Of a stretch of 64,000 nucleotides of DNA, positions 60,399 through 64,000 are shown piece after piece. The position numbers were made by a program, and so were the translations under genes. Position 1 is the first letter of the stretch, and every line of letters begins with the position of its first letter. Below the pieces are notes generated by a model that saw nothing but the letters and a program-made list of their open reading frames with translations, did no database searches and was not told the DNA's origin. Origin of the DNA: Lachnospiraceae bacterium. Lineage in GTDB: Bacteria; Bacillota; Clostridia; Lachnospirales; Lachnospiraceae. Where the stretch lies: the NCBI GenBank assembly GCA_015057585.1, contig SVEF01000008.1:1-64000 (forward strand). The letters run 5' to 3'.

Positions 60399-60947
60399 AT
60401 GGGAGAGAAGAAATTTATTACACCGGAATATACGACTGCGACAGAGATAAAAAGAGTACGTACGATGTTTGGATTGACACAGAAAGAATTTGCAGCATTG
60501 ATTGGTAGCTCCAAAGTGACGGTGGAACGCTGGGAGAGAAGTGAAGAACCAATCCGGGGACAGATTGTGCTGTTGTTAAGATTGCTGGAACGTCATCCGG
60601 AGGAGATGGAGATGCTGAAAGTGCCGGAGAAGGAATATCCGCTCAGACTATGGTACATGCACGGCGGGACTGTCTGCACCATGATTGACGTAAATGAAAT
60701 GACGAAGCAGGTTAAAATCAAAAATTATACAAATCATGCGATGTTTCGGGCATTTGGCATGACAGAGGCACCGGATTATGATGCATACACGGAGTTTTTA
60801 AAATCGCGTTGCTTTCCGGAAAGCAGGGACAAACTGAAATTGGTATTAAAAGATTTAGGGTTGCCGTTTTATGAACCTCTCATGATTATTGAAAAAACAG
60901 AGGGACGAATGGCGGAGGATGATTTTTGGATTCGGATTGAGAGGTAG
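60399..60947 (+). CDS. HTH antitoxin-like regulator with HipA-associated C-terminal domain
   Basis: A 182-residue protein. Residues about 10-60 are an XRE/HigA-like HTH (MFGLTQKEFAALIGSSKVTV, then ERWERSEEP). The C-terminal part (about 82-182; GGTVCTMIDVNEMTKQVKIK, NHAMFRAFG) is a separate domain of unknown role, typical of HTH proteins that pair with short HipA-like kinases. It may correspond to a HipS/N-subdomain-like partner. AGGAGG precedes ATG 60399. It is 3 bases from the kinase gene and probably represses this operon at the palindrome. Confidence 0.75.
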   Translation: MGEKKFITPEYTTATEIKRVRTMFGLTQKEFAALIGSSKVTVERWERSEEPIRGQIVLLLRLLERHPEEMEMLKVPEKEYPLRLWYMHGGTVCTMIDVNEMTKQVKIKNYTNHAMFRAFGMTEAPDYDAYTEFLKSRCFPESRDKLKLVLKDLGLPFYEPLMIIEKTEGRMAEDDFWIRIER

Positions 60948-60950
60948 CAC

Positions 60951-61772
60951 ATGGTTGAGCTATTTGAAAGGGACATAAAAACGGCGGACAGAAAGTCGTC
61001 CAAAGGAAATCAGTTGAAATGGGAGAATATAGGGCTGTGGTATAAGGCAGATTACACCGGCTATGAAGGATTAACGGAATATGTGATTTCTCATCTGCTG
61101 AAGAAATCGACCTTGTCTGCGGAAGAATATGTTTTATATGATTTAGAGGAAATAAAATACAACGAAGTGATTTATAAAGGTGTAAAAAGCCGGGATTTTC
61201 TTGAGGATGACTGGCAGCTGATTACGCTGGAGCGGTTGTTTCAAAACTTTTTTGGGGAGAGTCTGCATAAGGCGATTTACCGGACAGAAAATCATGAAGA
61301 ACGGTTGCACTTTTTGGTGAATCAGGCAGAGCGTATTACCGGGCTCAAGGAGTTTGGTAAATATATGAACAAACTTTTCACGATAGATGCTTTTTTTCTA
61401 AATGAGGATCGTCATACACATAACATTGCTGTATTGATGAATGGGGTCGGAGAGTTTAAGTATTGCCCGATTTTTGATAACGGGGCCGGGCTTCTTGCAG
61501 ATACGACGATGGATTATCCGTTAAGCGGAGAGGTTGGTCATATGGTGCAGAGAGTGCAGGCAAAGACAATCTGTCAGGACTTTGAGGAACAGTTGGAGGT
61601 GTCGGAGCGGCTTTACGGAGGAAATTTAAAGTTTTCTTTTAGTAAGAAAGATATTAAGGCGATACTGGATGGGGCAGCCATATATTCTGCTGCAGAGCGC
61701 GATAGGGTAGAAGAAATTTTGTACGCACAGATGCGAAAATATCGGTATTTGTTTATAGGAGAGAGTTTGTGA
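60951..61772 (+). CDS. Short HipA-like serine/threonine kinase
   Basis: A 273-residue protein with the HipA catalytic loop FLNEDRHTHNIAV (Asp153, Asn158) and metal-binding PIFDNGAGL (Asp176). It lacks the N-terminal subdomain of classical HipA (about 440 residues), like HipT or CtkA forms. HipA kinases phosphorylate targets such as aminoacyl-tRNA synthetases and slow growth. The gene is directly coupled to the HTH gene, so the pair probably behaves as a toxin-antitoxin module. Confidence 0.85.
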   Translation: MVELFERDIKTADRKSSKGNQLKWENIGLWYKADYTGYEGLTEYVISHLLKKSTLSAEEYVLYDLEEIKYNEVIYKGVKSRDFLEDDWQLITLERLFQNFFGESLHKAIYRTENHEERLHFLVNQAERITGLKEFGKYMNKLFTIDAFFLNEDRHTHNIAVLMNGVGEFKYCPIFDNGAGLLADTTMDYPLSGEVGHMVQRVQAKTICQDFEEQLEVSERLYGGNLKFSFSKKDIKAILDGAAIYSAAERDRVEEILYAQMRKYRYLFIGESL

Positions 61773-61774
61773 CT

Positions 61775-64000
61775 ATGAGGATGAAGAAAATGAGAAAAGA
61801 TTTCAAAGGAAAAAACGGGAGACGATGGGTCTTATGCGTGCTTACTGTTGTGCTGCTTTTGCCGTTTGCATCACCGGTTACGGCAGGGGCAGAGGAGATT
61901 CCGCACGGCACATCGGATGTGTGGATTACAGAGGATATGTTAACGGACAAGCCTCCAAAGGAGTATAAAATCAATCCGGACACGCAGGGGGAGGCAAAGG
62001 ACGGAAGGTACAACGCCTACTTTTTAAAGGATGCCATACAGACGGTGGAGATTACCATCGATGAGAATAACTTAAACTACCTGCTCCAGAATGCGGCAGA
62101 CGAGCCGTATGTTATGACAACGAGCGTGACGATTGGGGATGCAACGCTTGGATATTGCGGGTTAAAGACCAAAGGAGCTTACACCTTAGAGCATGCCGAT
62201 GCAGACAATGCGGGCAGTGACCGTTTTTCGTTTACGATTAACTTCGGAAAGTACATAAAGAAGAAGGACTACGGCGAAAAACAGAACTTCTTTGGTGCCA
62301 ATAAAATCAGTTTCAATAATTTCTTTTTTGATAAGTCGATGATGAAGGAATTCTTTTCCTTGATGCTGATGGAAGAGATGGGACTTCCGACACCGCAGTA
62401 CGGGTTGGCAAAACTGTATATCAACGGAAACTATTACGGCGTTTATGCAATGATTGAAGCAATGGACGAGTCCATTTTAGAGCAGTATTACGGCGTTGAA
62501 GGAAAGGAACTGTCGAGTTATCTTTGCAAGCCGGAAAATACGACGTTTGACTATTATGCCCTGCAGGCGGATGATTCACCGCTTTGGGAAAACGATGAGG
62601 ATACGAAAAAAGATGTCGAAGAGATGCTGCCGGTGGTAAAGGACTGGGTAAAAAAATTGAACCACTTAAGCAACGGTACGGATTTTTCGTATGGCGTAGT
62701 GGATGTCAACAGCGACCGGTACCTCGAACTTTTAAATGAAATTCTGGATGTGGATGCGGCAGTCAGATATTTTGCGGTACATTCCTGGCTGTGCCAGCTG
62801 GACAATATGTTTGTCGGACAGAAAAACTTTGGCTTGTATGTGGACAAGGAGGGGAAGGCGCTCCTCATTCCGTGGGACTATGATTTAAGCTTTGGCTGTT
62901 ATCATCCGAGCACAGCGGAATTGACGGCAAATTATCCGATGGATGTGATGTTCCGTATGACGGAGGGCGACTTTGGCGATGCTGAAGAGATTGCAAAGGA
63001 AACCTATGTCGGTTTCCCACTGTTTAACGTTATTTATCAGAACGATACATTGATGGAAAAATACCATGCTTACATGAAAGACTGCTCAAAGATTGTGGCA
63101 CTGGGCGGCACGGCAGAAGCAAACGGAAAGAACTATGAGCCGGGATATTTTAATACCGTGCTGGAAACGTTAAAAGCAGATGTCCTTGCGGCAGCAACAG
63201 AGAAAACTGCAAAGAACGTATATTATATGAACCATATCAGACAACCGCGGGATGTGCGTGCTGCACTTCCGAATCTGGCAGAGATTTTGGCAATGCGTGC
63301 CGTGGGTGTCTATGTGCAGACCGCGGGAATCCATACAACAGTTTGCGGACAGGGCTGTGATTTGTCCTTGCTTGGCAATGCAGTGGCGGCAGAGGGCTCT
63401 GTGAACGGCAAACTGACGATTGTGGACGAGAAGACCGGAATTTTTGTTTCTTCGTCCTACACCGGAGACCGCAGAAGCGGTTCTCCGACACTGATTGTCA
63501 GCGAGATGAACGGAAATGCGGCATTGTACGGAGAAATCATGCGTTCTATCGGTTTGGGAACAGATGCGGAATTTATCGCTTATGCCATGGCAATGACGAA
63601 AAAAGCGGCAGCCGGATATACCGTGACGTTGCCGGTGACACAGGAGTATCTTGCAGCAAAGGATGCATTGAAAGTCTACTCCTACACAAAGGATGGTGTG
63701 TTGACGGAACTTTCCGGTACCTGGGAAGATAACCTGTTTACCACGAAGGTAGAAGAACTACAGTACATTGTAGTTGTAAAGAACCATGGCACTATGATAC
63801 CGGATTGCGGCATGGAGGATGGAAAAGGCGGAGATACAGAGGTTAAAACAGAGACCTCTGACACGGAGCAGAACAATCAGACCGATGATACCGAGGAAAC
63901 ACCGGCAAATACAGGGCTTGGTAAGACGATGGTTCTTCTGCTTTGCGTGGCAGGAACTGTGGTTGTGACAGGGGCAGTTGTTGTGCTTCTGATGATTCGC
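61775..64000 (+). CDS. CotH-family spore-coat-like kinase, secreted, 3'-truncated
   Basis: The frame is open from ATG 61775 to the end of the window (742 codons) with no stop, so the gene is incomplete. A signal peptide (about 18-38, RWVLCVLTVVLLLPFA) is followed by a CotH domain (VEITIDENNLNYLL, DNMFVGQKNFGLYVD, then ALLIPWDYDLSFG), the kinase-like core of CotH. A Thr/Glu-rich spacer then leads to ETPANTG and a membrane segment (TMVLLLCVAGTVVVTGAVVV) near the end, which looks like a wall-anchor or membrane anchor though not a canonical LPxTG. The start might be 61781 or 61790. Confidence 0.8.
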   Translation, partial: MRMKKMRKDFKGKNGRRWVLCVLTVVLLLPFASPVTAGAEEIPHGTSDVWITEDMLTDKPPKEYKINPDTQGEAKDGRYNAYFLKDAIQTVEITIDENNLNYLLQNAADEPYVMTTSVTIGDATLGYCGLKTKGAYTLEHADADNAGSDRFSFTINFGKYIKKKDYGEKQNFFGANKISFNNFFFDKSMMKEFFSLMLMEEMGLPTPQYGLAKLYINGNYYGVYAMIEAMDESILEQYYGVEGKELSSYLCKPENTTFDYYALQADDSPLWENDEDTKKDVEEMLPVVKDWVKKLNHLSNGTDFSYGVVDVNSDRYLELLNEILDVDAAVRYFAVHSWLCQLDNMFVGQKNFGLYVDKEGKALLIPWDYDLSFGCYHPSTAELTANYPMDVMFRMTEGDFGDAEEIAKETYVGFPLFNVIYQNDTLMEKYHAYMKDCSKIVALGGTAEANGKNYEPGYFNTVLETLKADVLAAATEKTAKNVYYMNHIRQPRDVRAALPNLAEILAMRAVGVYVQTAGIHTTVCGQGCDLSLLGNAVAAEGSVNGKLTIVDEKTGIFVSSSYTGDRRSGSPTLIVSEMNGNAALYGEIMRSIGLGTDAEFIAYAMAMTKKAAAGYTVTLPVTQEYLAAKDALKVYSYTKDGVLTELSGTWEDNLFTTKVEELQYIVVVKNHGTMIPDCGMEDGKGGDTEVKTETSDTEQNNQTDDTEETPANTGLGKTMVLLLCVAGTVVVTGAVVVLLMIR

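Overview
The window looks like chromosomal DNA of a low-to-mid GC Firmicute, most likely a gut clostridium of the Lachnospiraceae type. This is inferred from strong AGGAGG ribosome binding sites, many intrinsic terminators, and the gene mix (M32 carboxypeptidase, CotH, split YeeE transporter, HepT/MntA and HipA-like pairs). No rRNA, tRNA, CRISPR array or complete insertion sequence was seen.

Layout. 0-4 kb: a 5'-truncated gene remnant, an ORF6N regulator with a degenerate phospholipase-D-like tail, and a methyltransferase/GNAT/methyltransferase operon behind a promoter, a 35-residue leader peptide and a terminator that together resemble an attenuator. 4-13 kb: housekeeping and orphan genes, including an HTH-receiver fusion, an exonuclease, an oxidoreductase, an acyltransferase relative without its catalytic His, an LPLAT/PAP2 pair, a 45-residue peptide and a chemoreceptor. 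13-17.3 kb: a sulfur-handling block. A four-gene minus-strand operon (YeeE part, TusA-like, second YeeE part, thioredoxin reductase with a redox-dead thioredoxin tail) is read away from a LysR regulator across a promoter with a 9-bp palindrome; a second TusA-like gene follows. 17.4-23.1 kb: a sugar aminotransferase overlapping a glycosyltransferase/ATP-grasp fusion, then an SsuABC/TauABC-type ABC transporter. 23.1-23.5 kb: a regular array of imperfect hairpins with a 52-54 bp period. 23.5-31.3 kb: a GT39-like membrane glycosyltransferase, two double-rhodanese lipoproteins, an M32 peptidase, an MFS transporter and an Rpn-type nuclease.

31.5-59.8 kb is a large surface-polysaccharide region. It holds two initiating sugar-phosphate transferases, a PIG-L deacetylase, an ATP-grasp enzyme, four GT4 glycosyltransferases, DUF1919, a Wzy-like polymerase, an asparagine-synthetase-like protein, a Wzx-like flippase, and a complete-looking set for UDP-2,3-diacetamido-2,3-dideoxyglucuronic acid (6-dehydrogenase, 3-dehydrogenase, aminotransferase, N-acetyltransferase). 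After these come an acyltransferase-3, a galacturonokinase-like GHMP kinase, a PglD-like acetyltransferase with an integrase-type N-terminal arm, a BCCT transporter, a sugar nucleotidyltransferase, a HepT/MntA toxin-antitoxin pair, a membrane 4,6-dehydratase and a chain-length protein. The core at about 36-46 kb reads visibly more AT-rich than the flanks, as expected for an exchanged polysaccharide cassette. 59.8-64 kb: a HIT protein, an HTH/HipA-like pair under a perfect 23-bp palindrome, and a CotH-family surface protein running off the end.

The most unusual signals are the hairpin array at 23.1-23.5 kb, the integrase-arm/PglD fusion, the leader-peptide attenuator, the unexplained terminated leader RNA before the nucleotidyltransferase, the glycosyltransferase/ATP-grasp fusion, and a pair of 75-77 bp elements with shared ends placed before the ORF6N and Rpn genes.
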